This document shows, one piece after another, positions 47,536 through 59,297 of a stretch of DNA of 64,000 nucleotides; position 1 is the first letter of the stretch; every line of letters begins with the position of its first letter. Origin of the DNA: Rhynchonema sp. JSB1_4 (taxonomy: Eukaryota > Nematoda > Chromadorea > Monhysterida > Xyalidae); NCBI GenBank assembly GCA_030248065.1, contig JASAMV010006365.1, positions 24,596 to 88,595 on the forward strand, written 5' to 3'. Below the pieces are notes generated by a model. That model ran no database searches, had not been told where the DNA came from, and saw only the letters and a program-made list of their open reading frames with translations. The translations under genes and the position numbers were made by a program.

Positions 47536-49572
47536 AACGTTAAAAGTGTCAAAGAAGCATATGAATGGTCAAAGTGTTGTATTTTTTATCGGTCAGTAGC
47601 GCATGAGAAGGAGCAATAATGATACGTCGTAAGTTTGATAATAAACATATTATTAAAAAAATTTTTTCTTTGAAGCCCATGGCATGGATGCCTATTGTAT
47701 TACATCATTTATTTTACAGTATGATCACGTGCACTGTGCAGTGTTTGTGCTTGTGTGTGTCTATGCTTTGTTTCAATTTAATTGGCTTCCCTTATTCCAA
47801 TAATAACTGCTTTCACGGACGATTTTTTTCCATTTGGGTTTAGTTTTATCTCAAAATTCACATTTCTATTTCTGCTGGTCTGCAGTAATTTTTGGCTTCA
47901 TGTCATGTCTGCTTGTCTGTTTCAGTTTCAATGCCATTTGATTTGGAGCTTGGATGTCGTGATTTTTCTCAAGCGTAACACCTTTTCCCAGGACGAGTCG
48001 AGTCTCTCCTTTTTCTGCTTATATCTGGTCTTTTCCCATTACTTTATGCACATTAAATAATTCTTCCTTTCTTGTCCGTTTCTGGCTCTGGGAAAGTCCT
48101 GATGAGATCCGGGGTGCTTTTGTGTGTTGGTTGGTTTTATCTCTTGAGGGAGGGAAGAAGATGTGCATTTTACTTAAAAGCAGGCAACCTCTGTCAAAGT
48201 GTGCCAATTTCAAAACAGTTGTTATTGATACCTACCACTGGTCTGATTCGGGCTTCCCCTCCAGGCAAATTGTACATAGCTGGTTTTCGGTGTGATCGTC
48301 AAAATTCGACTGGCTTTTATTTGTTTGTGTGGTTTTTCGGCTGGTTGTGGGATTGTGATTTTTTTACATATTTTTTATGCCTTCTTTTTTTATGACGTTT
48401 GTAAGTTTTCACATGTGTGCAGTCAAATTCTCAAAATGTGCCGAAAAGGTCGTAAGGGTTTTCGAGTTGCCCTGCAAAATCAGAGCGAATATCCGAAAAT
48501 CACCCGCTTTGTGGACGAGACGTTCTGAACAAGAGGAAAAAGAAATCCCTGTCTAAATCTGGATTCTGTTTTGCGCCCAGATCTTGCAAGGCCACCCAGT
48601 GAATTCTTCCAATCTTTTCGGCACATTTTGAGAAGTTGACTGTTCCGACACGATCAATGTTCCAATAGACGCGTATTGCTCATCGGGTGATTTGATCGTC
48701 TATGCTTGCCGTTGAAGCATTCACAATGTTTCTTGCGGGTCCGATATGTTTCTGATCAAGTCGTGTACATCATGTAAATTGCACTTTCGCCGACTGATTT
48801 TGATTTCCAACGTTTTCGAAAACTTTATTTTATTTTGTGAACTTGATAACGTAAGATATACGATTGCATATTGAAAGTTGACACACACCGTAATACCTTT
48901 GTTTATTCGCACTGCAATAAAAATGTTTCAATGACCTGTTTTAGAACCGCTAATAAAATGTCAATCGTGCTGTGAAACAATAATGATCCACATAATCCAA
49001 TAATAGACTTAACTTGATGGTCAAATTCTGTAATTGTTAAAGTTGGTCTTTGTGTGAGGTTAGAAGAGCCCGTCGGTGGACAGTTTTCTGCTCAGCCTTG
49101 AAAGGGTGCACAGCGGAAACTACCCAAAAAAATCCCCACCTATACGTACACATGTATAGTATGCAGGTCGGTATTTTTTCAATACGATATGGTTTTATCA
49201 AGCCCGGCCTTCCATTGATGTGCAGGGAACAACAAAAATGGGATACCTAAATTTTATCTGAGAACTCCGGTAGCGTGGCAACACGGCGAACCAACAAAAA
49301 CAGACGTGCTGCAAGCCATGCAATTGTTTTTTTCTCAAAAAGCAAGCTTCATTCAACATTATCTATGTATAGTGATGGACCAGTTTAAGAAAAAGTAAAA
49401 GTAAATTACAACCAAGTAGCGTCTACCACGTTTGAGTGGATCGTTTAGAGCTACACATCTCTCACCGGTTGTCTACCACGCCCGACACCCAACCCTATCA
49501 GCAACACGGTCTCCGTTTTTGTTGGGTCACCCTGTCCGATATTTTATGCATCAGGTGCATCCTAAGGACAGA
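47536..49572. other. Mostly non-coding region
   Basis: T-rich. A 30-codon frame at 48436-48528 (MCRKGRKGFRVALQNQSEYP, ending DETF) is the only coding-like spot and lacks clear partners. Nothing else supported. Confidence 0.35.
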
Positions 49573-50549
49573 ATGGACAATATGTCAAGTGGAAATGTCA
49601 GCTTGGCGACTTTGACCAATGACGAACTTGCGCTGGCCATCAATCAATGGGCGAATGCACACTGTCACAACGCGACCGCCGAAGTGACCACGTTCGAACT
49701 TGTTGAACGGTAGCATAAGTCTTTTTTTTCAAATTCATGTCCTTTTTGCACCCACGGCTTATGTATCGGATAACATGTTTTTCTGTCTCACACGCACGCC
49801 ACATGAGATCTGCCCTAAAAACAGTCTGCACAACTGCACCACCTATGTACATATTCCTACATGGATGCAGAGCGGATCTACTCGAAACAAACCACAGTGG
49901 AAATATCGTCCCTGTCTGTTTTTCAGCTAATTTTACCGAGCAAACCATTTTAGCTAGGAATTGGTGGTTGGTGGTCGAAGGTCGGTCCTGGCGTTTCAAG
50001 AAATGTCATCATTAATGGTGCTTTGACGAGACAGGCTTGGAAAACTGCATAAATGTGTTTTTTTACCATGATGATTACTGAGTCGAAGTGGACATCATTT
50101 ACCCCATAAAGGCCGCAGACAGAGTTTTGTCCCAAACACATTAAAAAAACTCTGAGGGACGGGCAGGGTTACGGTTTCAGCGCTACAGGTGTGATATTTG
50201 ATGCAAAAAACGAAAAATTACCGTTGTCTCCCAGGGTGTCGATGTCCCCCAGATGGTTTGCCGTAGCTCGCGCCCAGAAGACCATGTTCGGGACCCTATC
50301 TCTCTATAAGTGGGCCTAGGCTTAGGCTTGGGCCTATGCCGCAGTTAGCCTCAGACTTTTACTGTGGGACATCGGGAATCTGGGGGACAACGAGTCTGAA
50401 TCAAAAAAACTATATGTATTTATATTTCAGCGGATGTACGCCGAATGTGCTGCTGTCCTGCAAACCATGCGGTATTCAACCAAGCGACTTAGCGGATAAT
50501 AACGATGCACTGAAAGTGTGCTGTTGGTCGCTTTACCATGTTTGCTTGG
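49573..50549 (+). pseudogene. Partial copy of the Cys-rich membrane protein gene
   Basis: Exon-like pieces 49573-49709 and 50431-about 50549 match exons 1 and 2 of the gene at 52188-53776. The first has LTNDELALAINQWANAHCHN, against LKGEELHSAINNWAERNCDD. The second has GCTPNVLLSCKPCGIQPSD then KVCCW, against GCTPNAFLTCKSCGIALSD then KVCCS. Splice phases agree (phase 2 at the first junction). No signal peptide precedes the first piece, no membrane-helix exon follows the second, and a MITE starts at 50566. Likely a truncated tandem duplicate, although unrecognised extra exons cannot be excluded. Confidence 0.5.
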
Positions 50550-50565
50550 TTAGTCACACGCCGGT

Positions 50566-50795
50566 GACGTCAAACTCGGCCCCCGGTCCGGTCTTTGGCT
50601 TGGTCACGTGTGGCTTTTTTCAAAGAAAATTTCCAAATTTATCGATCCCATAAATTTCGTCCGCAGTGTAAAAGTTGATCCTGGAACCCAATAAACAAGT
50701 CTTAAACTGGTGGCACCCGTTAAAATCGAACTATTTATTAAAAATGTTATGTGACGTGACCAGGGCCAGGCCGGACCGAAACCAATCACCGAATC
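50566..50795. mobile_element. MITE of the CAAACTTG/CACGTGACC family
   Basis: Left GTCAAACTCGG, CCCGGTCCGGTC, GGCTTGGTCACGTGTGG; right GTGACGTGACCAGGGCC, AGGCCGGACCGAAACC. Arms pair as inverted repeats. Confidence 0.6.
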
Positions 50796-52187
50796 CGATA
50801 CTGCCCGTATAGTCTTGCAACTTCTGCGTGTTTTTTATCGCCGATTTCATACAATGTTCATAATGTTTATTTGAATATTACAAGTGCGCGGCATCGTGAA
50901 GTTGGTCATGCGCAGCGATGTCAGAAGACAAACTGACAAGCCAGAACTCTTGATAAAAGGAATGCCGACTTACCAAAAAAGAGCCCTAGAACTAAACTGA
51001 ACAGTCCTATATTAGCTTAGATTACAGCGGTCAAAAGTCGTCATGCAGAGTATCATCAACTCACCCCGAATGCCATCTATTATTTTTCGCGCTCATCGGG
51101 GCTGCCTTGAATTGCTTTGAGTTGACAACTGTAATATTAGCCTATAAATTTACAATGTATGCTTATGTATAAGCTTTTGAAGTCCAACTGGGTTGCTTGT
51201 ACAAAATAATACGCCGAACGATGAAATCAGCCAACCAGCAATCGAAACAACGCCCCTGTCGCGTGTTTTGACTCGGCTCCTTTTTGGCTCATCAGCGCTT
51301 TTAGTGGTCTTGTTGAGGAGGCAGCGCCTTTGATCCAATTGCCCCAGTAACTATCCTTTCCGCACTGCAGGTTTGTGATCGGCATCTTGACGCTAATAAT
51401 TTGCGCAGTGCCAGTGTTTCGAATCTGCCGGCAGTTTGGTTGTGCCAAGAATACGCACTTTGTGAATTCATTTCGAATCGAAATCGCGTGACTCCATCGA
51501 ACGGCTCGCATGAATCATGTCGCTGAAAAAGTGTGTGTTTGTCACAAACATTGCGGGTTTGTTGGGATACTGGAAACAAGACGGTGCCTGTGTTGCTTAG
51601 TATATATATGTTTAATCTTGTATTTATAGCTAAATTTATTCTACTATTATGTGCTGTACTTGTGCCTTGGCCTGACTCCTGACCTCATGTACTTTTATCG
51701 TGTGTGTGAATGGTCAAAGGTTGCGTTTTCGGCAGTCAGAATTCTCCCATATATCCATCGCTTGAAATCAGAGTGCAAGGCTTATTTGGGTATCATAAAA
51801 GGCTTTAGTGTCAATTCATCATTGTTGTTCATTGAAAGCTTTGGTGTAAAAAATGGGTTTGACATCAAAATCGGCATGTAAATATCGTACATGCCATACG
51901 CCACAGAGCAAACAAAGCTGAAGGGTTTCGATTTTGTGCGTGACATCTACCAGAGAACCAAATTTGCAGCAGTTACAGTCCCACCATATCATGCGCATCG
52001 GTAGCTTGGCAACACTGCGAAGTTAACATTGCAGTCGTGCATGCTGCATGATTTTTTTTGCTGGTGCATTGAAAAAGCAGAACTTCCGAGCTGGGCCTAT
52101 GCGCTTTTTGAGATTGTTCTGCCCCGAAATCAAACATGTCTGATTGCGGTCAAACGCGTTCAGTTGAGATATAGATTGATAAAGATC
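50796..52187. other. Spacer, no gene recognised
   Basis: No exon with support. Searched for a membrane-helix exon belonging to the partial copy at 49573 and found none. Confidence 0.4.
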
Positions 52188-53776
52188 ATGTCAAGTTTAT
52201 GGCCAAGTTTGGTCACATTGGTGCTGTTTGTGCAATGTGCAACATCTGAGCAAGAAGCACCCGGCACCAGTCCAAAGCCATTGAAGGGCGAAGAGCTGCA
52301 CTCGGCCATAAATAATTGGGCCGAACGGAACTGCGACGATTCGACGGCCGAAATGACGCTGTTTATGGAGAAGGAACGGTTTGTACATAAATTTCCTTTT
52401 CAAGAATTTTAGACGTCGCTTTTCCAACCGAAAAAAAAATAAAACAGATTAAAAACACAATCATTGCGACAAAAAGTATCGTTTCCAGCGGCTGCACCCC
52501 GAACGCATTCCTGACCTGTAAATCGTGCGGCATTGCACTGAGCGACATCGAAAACGGCATCGAGCTGAAAGTCTGCTGTTCGTCGCCGACAATCTTGATG
52601 TGGTGGGTTGAGTGTGTGTGTGTGTGGTGCGATTCTGTGCGGAGGCTTGCTTTGATGCACTGATGATGACCTGATGTTAATGCACCACTTGGTGTCTCGG
52701 TATGTTGTCATTCATTTCCCACCCCAGAAAATTGCGACGTTCGACGCGTCCTTTAGGGCTGATATTTGAGGCAAACTCGCTTCATGATGACAAGCTGACA
52801 AAGGAATGCCACAATTTTGCCAAGGATCAGCACAATAGTAAAATGTGCCATACACTTTTGCGTGTCGCGCAGGTGCCTAATCGCAGTCCTCCTGCTGCTC
52901 GTTTGCGTGCTGCCAATCGTTGACATTGTGTGTCGTCATGTTGGGTGCAGCAAGAACGCCGTTGGTGAACGCGGGCGGCGTGCGGTGACAGCGGCGTCGA
53001 GGAATAGAGTGGTACCGATGACACTCACTGGATTGAATGACGACTCCGGATCGGAGCCGCCCACTCCGATTGGTGCGTCAGCAAAAATCAAACTTGGTCA
53101 TCGGTCCGGTCTGTCTTGCTTTCGGTCATGTGATTTTGTGCATGAAAAATATTTGCTGATGCCCCTGCTAATAATTCCACCAGCATGAAAGTTGTTTCCA
53201 GATCTAAGATGAATTATGTACCTCACGCTGGTCGAAATTCGTGCCATCAGTAAAATATACATTTAAGATGCAAAAGGTCACGTGACCAAGACACGACCGA
53301 AAAGAGCATCAAGTTTGATTTCACCCGTAGACATTTTGGGAACCTCACTTTAAAGATCAATGCAATTTAAACACATCTGATATTTCAATATATTTATCCG
53401 ACACGCTTGTTGTAGCGGATTCATTTGAAGTGTCTCGGCCCAGGCGCTGTCTTTCAGCGTTTTATTATTGATTTTCATTTTCTGTTTGGCTCTTTTGGCA
53501 TGCACACCAACAATTACGTGGACCCAGAGCATAAAACCCAGGCCTTGATCCTCGTGTTGACTGTGTAATGCCTTGGAATCTCTATCCAAACGGGCAAGAA
53601 TTGTTATCCACCCAACTACATACATTTTTGACACGTTACACCACGACCACTCACCTTTTCCAGAATCGGTCATTGAACCATCGCCACCACCGCTGATACA
53701 CGACGACCACACAGCACCAGAGACTTTGGCTGACAATCAAAATACCGCGAAGAAACTTGATACCCCTCTTTTTTGA
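52188..53776 (+). CDS. Small Cys-rich type I membrane protein, unrecognised
   Basis: Four phase-consistent exons: 52188-52378, 52489-52602, 52873-53072, 53664-53776; 205 aa. A signal peptide (LWPSLVTLVLFVQCATS) is followed by a short ectodomain with seven or eight Cys (RNCDD, GCTPNAFLTCKSCG, KVCC). A single membrane helix (CLIAVLLLLVCVLPIVDIVC) follows, then a cytoplasmic tail of about 80 residues, basic at first, then acidic with PPTP and SPPPLIHDD. The ectodomain ends in a CC pair just before the membrane, loosely like small receptor or Ly-6-type domains, but the spacing does not fit a known signature. A partial tandem copy lies 2 kb upstream. Confidence 0.68.
53084..53321. mobile_element. 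Type copy of the CAAACTTG/CACGTGACC MITE
   Basis: Clearest family member, 238 bp, in intron 3 of the Cys-rich membrane protein gene. Left arm AAAATCAAACTTGGTCATCG, GGTCCGGTC, GTCTTG; right arm GGTCACGTGACCAAGAC, CGACCG, CATCAAGTTTGATTT. Inner motif CACGCTGGTCGAAATTCGTG. Confidence 0.7.
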
Positions 53777-53828
53777 AGCCACAAAGAGGTGCTAATGTGA
53801 TGGTGACTTTGTGGGAAACGTACAGTAT

Positions 53829-56757
53829 CTATGTACAGTAATTGTAAATGTTGTTGTTGACAACGCCTATAGCAACATTCAGGAGTAAGTTTGATGACGT
53901 GTCGCTGACATCGAAAGGATCCTGAGTCATCTTGTTGCCGACGTTGGCGAGGTCAGCTGGGTCGTCGAATTGATCGTCAGTCTTCACACTGTCCAGTTGA
54001 TGCGTCAGCCATTGATCCACGCTGTCCAAGTCACGTGATAGCACGGCATACGTCAGACGTGGGACTTCGTTGCATCGATGGTCTGGCTGGGTGGTGGCGG
54101 ATGATGGAGAATTTGGCTTTGTGGTTGGTGGCAGCAAATCTAAAAAACCGTAAATGCGCAGTTATATACTTGTCCATTTTCGACTTGCAGTCAGTTCAGA
54201 CAAACTTTTGTCTGCATCACATCAAACAACTTCTACGCTGGTCGAAATATGCATCACAAAACATGATATTCAAATAAAAATTTGTCCACATTTTCTAAGC
54301 GCAAAATGAACAAGTTTTACTCCAGCTTAGCCGCTTAAATGCACAAGGCGAACTAAAAAATGCCGGTAGTTGCAGTTTACACACCGGCACGACCCCGACC
54401 CACTATAATCCAAACCAACCGTTAACCATTTCCTCCTTGAATCGGTCCAGATGACGACGTAAGGTTGTATCACCGTATCGCTGTGCAAATACCCGCATTG
54501 GGTTGCATCTGTGAAATGTGAACTGCTGCACTATCCTAACCTCTATTACTATAACAAACATCAAACTCCTGTCCTAGAATGCGTTGCAAGTTTGGGGCCA
54601 ATCGACTGCACTAACCTTTCGCATTCCATGTCGATCAAATTCGCTCTGTTGTTCGCAGTCAACACCTCCAGCAGTTCGCGTTTCACTTGTTCATCTATTG
54701 GTGGCATGTGGATAACCGCATCGAACAGTCTGCAATATTTCTTTGATCAATATTCTTGCATTAATTATCGCCTGTTGGTTATTGTCAGTCAATATTGCAA
54801 TGAAAACTGCATAAATGGCGGTGAAGCGCCTGCTCAAAGACTGTCTGAGGTCGAGAGAACTTCAAACTTCTAAAACTTCGGAGTCTGTTTTTTTTCAGCA
54901 TTATTTGGCCAAAAACGCCAAAAACAATTCAGTGGGGCAGGTTCAGTTGAAAAACTGACGGTGAGGCAGAACGTACCGTCTGGTGTTCGAATCCAGAAAG
55001 TTCACGTCGTTTGTGCACCAAATCACAAAGACGCGTTCGGTGCTGGTCGCACAGAACTGAAAATAGAAAATCAACCAGGCCCAACCAAGCACCAGCATAA
55101 ACACGAAACTGAGAATATGCAAGATGAATACGAGACTGCTCTTTTTTCTTTGCTCGAAGCGATCTCGCTGAAACAGCTGGCTGTGCCCAATCGGCCCACA
55201 CAACCAAGCAGAGCGTTTATGCCTGATGGTTCCGCCTTTTTACGCGACTGTATAAGCGTGCAACACGGAACCTGCCTGATCAGTTTTCACTCACCTTTTG
55301 CCAACTGGCTTCGATCGCTGACCGCAGTTCGTTGCAACTACCTGCTTGAATCTCATCTGCAAAGGAAAAAAGACCACCCATCTTTCCCAAGCTTCACAAT
55401 TTATTCAAACATTATCCACCCACCGATGATGACCACGCATGGCTGCAGTCGTTTGGCGTCATCGAACAGCTTGGCGCTCAGGTGGTGAGCGGCGGTGTTG
55501 TGGAATTGATTGATGTCAATGTGGATGATCTTGATCAACTCCACCAGACGTCGATCGTCGGTCATTTGCTGCAGCTGGCTGGTCAACGCACTGGTCTAGA
55601 ACCGTGTTGACATGTCTCTGTCGTGTCTCATGAATATTTGGTATTGGTCGCACAATGACTTTATAAGAATTGGTCAAATTTTTTTCCTGAATCGTAAAGA
55701 GGGAAAGTGACGGGGCAATGACGTTGCGTTGCGTGATCGCACACAAAACATGTAGTAAAGAGCATGTTTCAGACCTGCGGCAACGTGGTTGATCTGCTAG
55801 ATTATTTTTAGCTGAAAATGTTTTGTGAGAATCACAAATAGCACAGTGGTTAAGAGTGACTGCACGTGAAAATCAGGATTGATTTGATGAATTCTTATAC
55901 AGTATAGTCGTTGTGCGACCAATAGCACATATACATACATCATGTCTGCGCTATTCCACGACCTGGGTGCATTTCAGTCCGAGGATGAGAACTATCGTTC
56001 CGTAAATGAATATATAGCTAGACGCAGTTAGACAGGCTGACACCGGGACCCATCAAGCTCCGATTAAGACGAAAAGACATCAGAACAGTTGACTGAATTG
56101 TCGGAAATTGCACTTGCGCACAGTCACCTGTTTGCAATGTCGCTTGTTTGAAACGAAAGAAACAGACGGTATAAAACAACAAATTTGCGTTCGAACTGAC
56201 CAGCATCGTCATGCCAGTGCCCAATCCGTGTAGTAAGAGTCCCTTGGAACGACCAATGGGACTTCCAAACACCGCTGGATAACGGGCTGGTAGAATAATG
56301 TCATCTTGAAGTCGTAATTTTGCCTCTTCACACCCAACGATGTCATTAAGGTCCACAACATCTGACTCGTATCGCGTCGTGGTCATCGCGATCAGTTCAC
56401 GGTATTCATAATGGATTACTGGCGCCGTCGCGTCTTGTTTAACGGCCTGATACGTATATGAAACAGGAAAATTTGCGTTGTGATTTAAGCTTGGAAAAGC
56501 GACACGTTCCGAAATTTTGCAGAAAAAACATATGGAAATTCAGTTGATCGCAACCCAGGCGCCCGCACCTGCACATGATTATTAGCGCGCGTCATCGCTG
56601 GCTGTGTCGTCACGTCCACTTCTGTGGCACTCACAGTCGCGCTGACGATGTCACCGAGTCGTATGTCGCGTCTTGTCTTTGGCGCTAATTCGAGTTTTGA
56701 GCTCGGTTCTTGTTCCTGGTCGTTTTCGGCGTCTGAGCTGTCGGACTGGTCCGGAGA
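53829..56757 (-). CDS. AAA+ ATPase (VPS4/katanin-like) with degenerate Walker A
   Basis: Eight minus-strand exons, all phase-consistent: 56757-56569, 56446-56168, 55595-55424, 55356-55295, 55056-54977, 54729-54616, 54508-54420, 54139-53829. An acidic linker (DQSDSSDAENDQEQEPSS) leads into the AAA module. LNDIVGCEEAKLRLQD and ILPARYPAVFG correspond to the family's D-I-x-G-x-E-x-A-K and LPxxxPxxF. HGLGTGMT replaces GPPGTGKT, with one residue fewer and Met for the catalytic Lys. CVVIIDEI is an intact Walker B, VIWCTNDVNFLD a sensor 1 with Asn, and NTRRLFDAVIHMPPIDE the arginine-finger strand. The C-terminal tail (LTYAVLSRDLDSVDQWL) is loosely like the VPS4 end. ATP binding is doubtful. The first exon starts in phase 0 after acceptor tttctttctag, so 5' exons are missing. 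The CARD exon at 59298-59672 fits. The donor after the Walker A exon (ACC|gtctgt) is weak. Confidence 0.75.
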
Positions 56758-57913
56758 CTAGAAAGAAATTTCTCTTCTCTCTTCCAATATTCCGATTGGT
56801 GACTGAGGTAAAAAAGTTAAAGGGAAATCCACGGTATGCAATTTGGAAAAGAAAAGTTTATCCTTTGCGATGAACGCCAAAGTTGCCAAACTGAAGAAAC
56901 CTTGATGTCCCCTGCAACGCAACGGAGTCACTATACACATTTTAAAGTCCTTGAGGACGGGACGTTTGTTCGGGACTTGGTCGTTTAAGGGACCTGAACT
57001 TGCCCCGCTTTACCTCAGTTGTTTACTAGACGGGACCCGTGCCTACGGCCCGGCTACAGCGCCGCGCCCGTGCCCCCCCCCCCCCGAAGACCCGTTAGCA
57101 TACCCAAAGCTACCCGTGAAAATTGACCCGTCCGCCCTTCCGAGGGAGGGGGCCACAGACAGACATAAGACGGGACCCGTGCCTACGGCCCGGCTACAGC
57201 GCCGCGCCCGTGCGGAGTGTATATTTTAAGGCAACGTTCAATAATTTCAGGATATCGAGTACCAACATTTTATTTCAAAATATGATATGCAGCTCTGCAG
57301 GAGAAATACTCTCACAAAACGCCTCTGTTACATCCCTACAATAATTTTGGCTAGATAAGCATCCAGTCTTGCACAATAAAGGCCTGTTTATACTCTGACT
57401 GCCCGGCAGCAGCAGTCAAAATTTGTGACTGCCCGTTCTGTCAGCTCATTAACAGAGCACGAACAGTAGACGGCAGGCAGCGGTCAATGGAGTGAAGCGT
57501 GGTGGAAAAGAAACGGAAGATAACAAAGGGGAAACGGAGTTAAAAATAGGAGGGGGAGAGTGGAAAATGGGCTTGAGAAAGGTGGGAGGGAAGGGAAAGA
57601 GGAGGGGAGGTCAAGAAGGGGGAAAAGGGAATCCAAAAAAGAAGGAAAGAGAAGAGAAAAGGGAAGGAAGGGCGGAAACGGAGTTAAAAATAGGAGGGGG
57701 AGAGTGGAAAATGGGCTTGAGAAAGGTGGGAGGGAAGGGAAAGAGAGGAGACTGGCCTGAGAAGGACGGAAGAAAAAAGAGGAGGGGAGGTCAAGAAGGG
57801 GGAAAAGGGGAATTGGAAAAAAGAAGGAAAGAGAAGAGAAAAGGGAAGGAAGGGGAAAGGAAAGAAAAAAGGAGGGAAGGAAGGTGTGATCCTGAACCGC
57901 CACACCAAACGTA

Positions 57914-57996
57914 TGCTCCCGGAAGGACTCGAACCTCCGACCTCCCAGCCACCAGGCCTGGATAGCCAGTTGCTCTACCAACTGAGCTACGGGAAC
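57914..57996 (-). tRNA. tRNA-like unit 1 (tRNA-derived repeat)
   Basis: The acceptor stem GTTCCCG/CGGGAGC pairs fully, the D-arm GCTCAGTTGGTAGAGC and T-arm GGAGGTTCGAGTCCTTC are canonical (boxes A and B). The anticodon region is about 10 nt too long and does not fold into a normal arm, so this is more likely a tRNA-derived SINE or pseudogene than a working tRNA. Confidence 0.5.
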
Positions 57997-58304
57997 GCGG
58001 TCTGGCTGCGGTTCAGAATCACTCATAAACCCAACGCACGCACGCTCAATACACAGTGCACCGCAGCACACACACATAATACCGGTCCGTTCGTTATACG
58101 CCTCGACGCGTATGGGTGTGTGTCTATTCGCCAGACCACATCACCTCCCGTTCTCGGAAGTTCCGACCGCGGAACACAACGTCACGCATCCTCCTCCACT
58201 CGAGAAGGTTCGGTTCGTTTCATCCGACCCGGCTCCAAGCCGCTATCGGACTATCACGTCATCGGCTCACCACTTGTGAACTCTGAACCGCCACACCAAA
58301 CGTA

Positions 58305-58387
58305 TGCTCCCGGAAGGACTCGAACCTCCGACCTCCCAGCCACCAGGCCTGGACAGCCAGTTGCTCTACCAACTGAGCTACGGGAAC
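58305..58387 (-). tRNA. tRNA-like unit 2
   Basis: Copy of unit 1 lying 391 bp away, with one visible change in the oversized anticodon region (GGACAGCC for GGATAGCC, plus strand). Flanks are also duplicated, so the array grew by tandem duplication rather than by separate insertions. Confidence 0.5.
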
Positions 58388-58692
58388 GCGGTCTGGCTGC
58401 GGTTCAGAATCACTCATAAACCCAACGCACGCACGCTCAATACACAGTGCACCGCAGCACACACACATAATACCGGTCCGTTCGTTATACGCTTCGACGC
58501 GTATGGGTGTGTGTCTATTCGCCAGACCACATCACCTACCGTTCACGGAAGTTCCGACCGCGGAACACAACGTCACGCACCCTCCTCCGCTAGAGAAGGT
58601 TCGGTTCGTTTCATCCGACCCGGCTCCAAGCCGCTATCGGACTATCACGTCGGGCTCACCACTTGTGATCCTGAACCGCCACACCAAACGTA

Positions 58693-58775
58693 TGCTCCCG
58701 GAAGGACTCGAACCTCCGACCTCCCAGCCACCAGGCCTGGATAGCCAGTTGCTCTACCAACTGAGCTACGGGAAC
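58693..58775 (-). tRNA. tRNA-like unit 3
   Basis: Third copy, 388 bp from unit 2, identical to unit 1 in the tRNA-like part. The unit is cut off at about 58920, where the purine-rich tract resumes. Confidence 0.5.
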
Positions 58776-59297
58776 GCGGTCTGGCTGCGGTTCAGAATCA
58801 CTCATAAACCCAACGCACGCACGCTCAATACACAGTGCACCGCAGCACACACACATAATACCGGTCCGTTCGTTATACGCCTCGACGCGTATGGGTGTGT
58901 GTCTATTCGCCAGACCACATCGGGAAAGAGAGGAGAGTGAAAATTGGAAAAGAAGGAAAGAGAAGAGAAAGGGAAGGAAGGGGAAAGGAAAGAAAAAAGG
59001 AGGGAGGGAAGGGAAAGAGAGGAGAGTGAAAAGAGAGGGAGGGGGCCACAGACAGACAGACAGACAGACATACATACATACATACGCCTTCCTGTTTTAG
59101 TAGTATAGATTATTACAGACGTTTATCAGATTATCTCTGAAGAAGTGCACCAGTTGGGCACGAAACGTCAGATAAATTGTGTATAACATTTGAACTGCGG
59201 TACCGCGTCCGACAAGGAAAACAAACAAACAACAAAAAATAGCGTAGATGCTGAAGAAAAAGACAGAACCCCCCAGGCTATTTGGGTTCTTGCGCAC

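Larger units (their letters stand above)
57026..59109 (-). mobile_element. 2.1-kb Helitron carrying three tRNA-like units
   Basis: On the minus strand the element begins TCTATACTACTAAAACAGG at 59109 after a host A and ends CACGGGTCCCGTCTAG at 57026 before a host T. This is the exact TC...CTAG, A/T-insertion structure of a Helitron. The 3' end is preceded by the same GC-rich hairpin region as the short copy at 17699-17876; a second copy of the terminal 50 bp lies at 57170-57221. Cargo: a purine-rich tract (57500-57880 and 58920-59045) and three near-identical units of about 390 bp with tRNA-like heads. No Rep/helicase frame is present, so it is non-autonomous. It lies between the AAA+ and CARD exons. 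Confidence 0.8.

Noticed and set aside
57492..57965. 157-codon Lys/Glu/Gly-rich frame
   Set aside because: It is the purine-rich simple sequence inside the Helitron, open because stop codons are rare in G/A repeats.
57914..58775. Three functional tRNA genes
   Set aside because: Acceptor, D- and T-arms are good, but the anticodon region is about 10 nt too long and forms no proper arm with a loop, so I call them tRNA-like only.
57886..59075. Overlapping frames of 140-197 codons on both strands
   Set aside because: They are conceptual translations of the tandem tRNA-like repeat units and recur identically in each unit.
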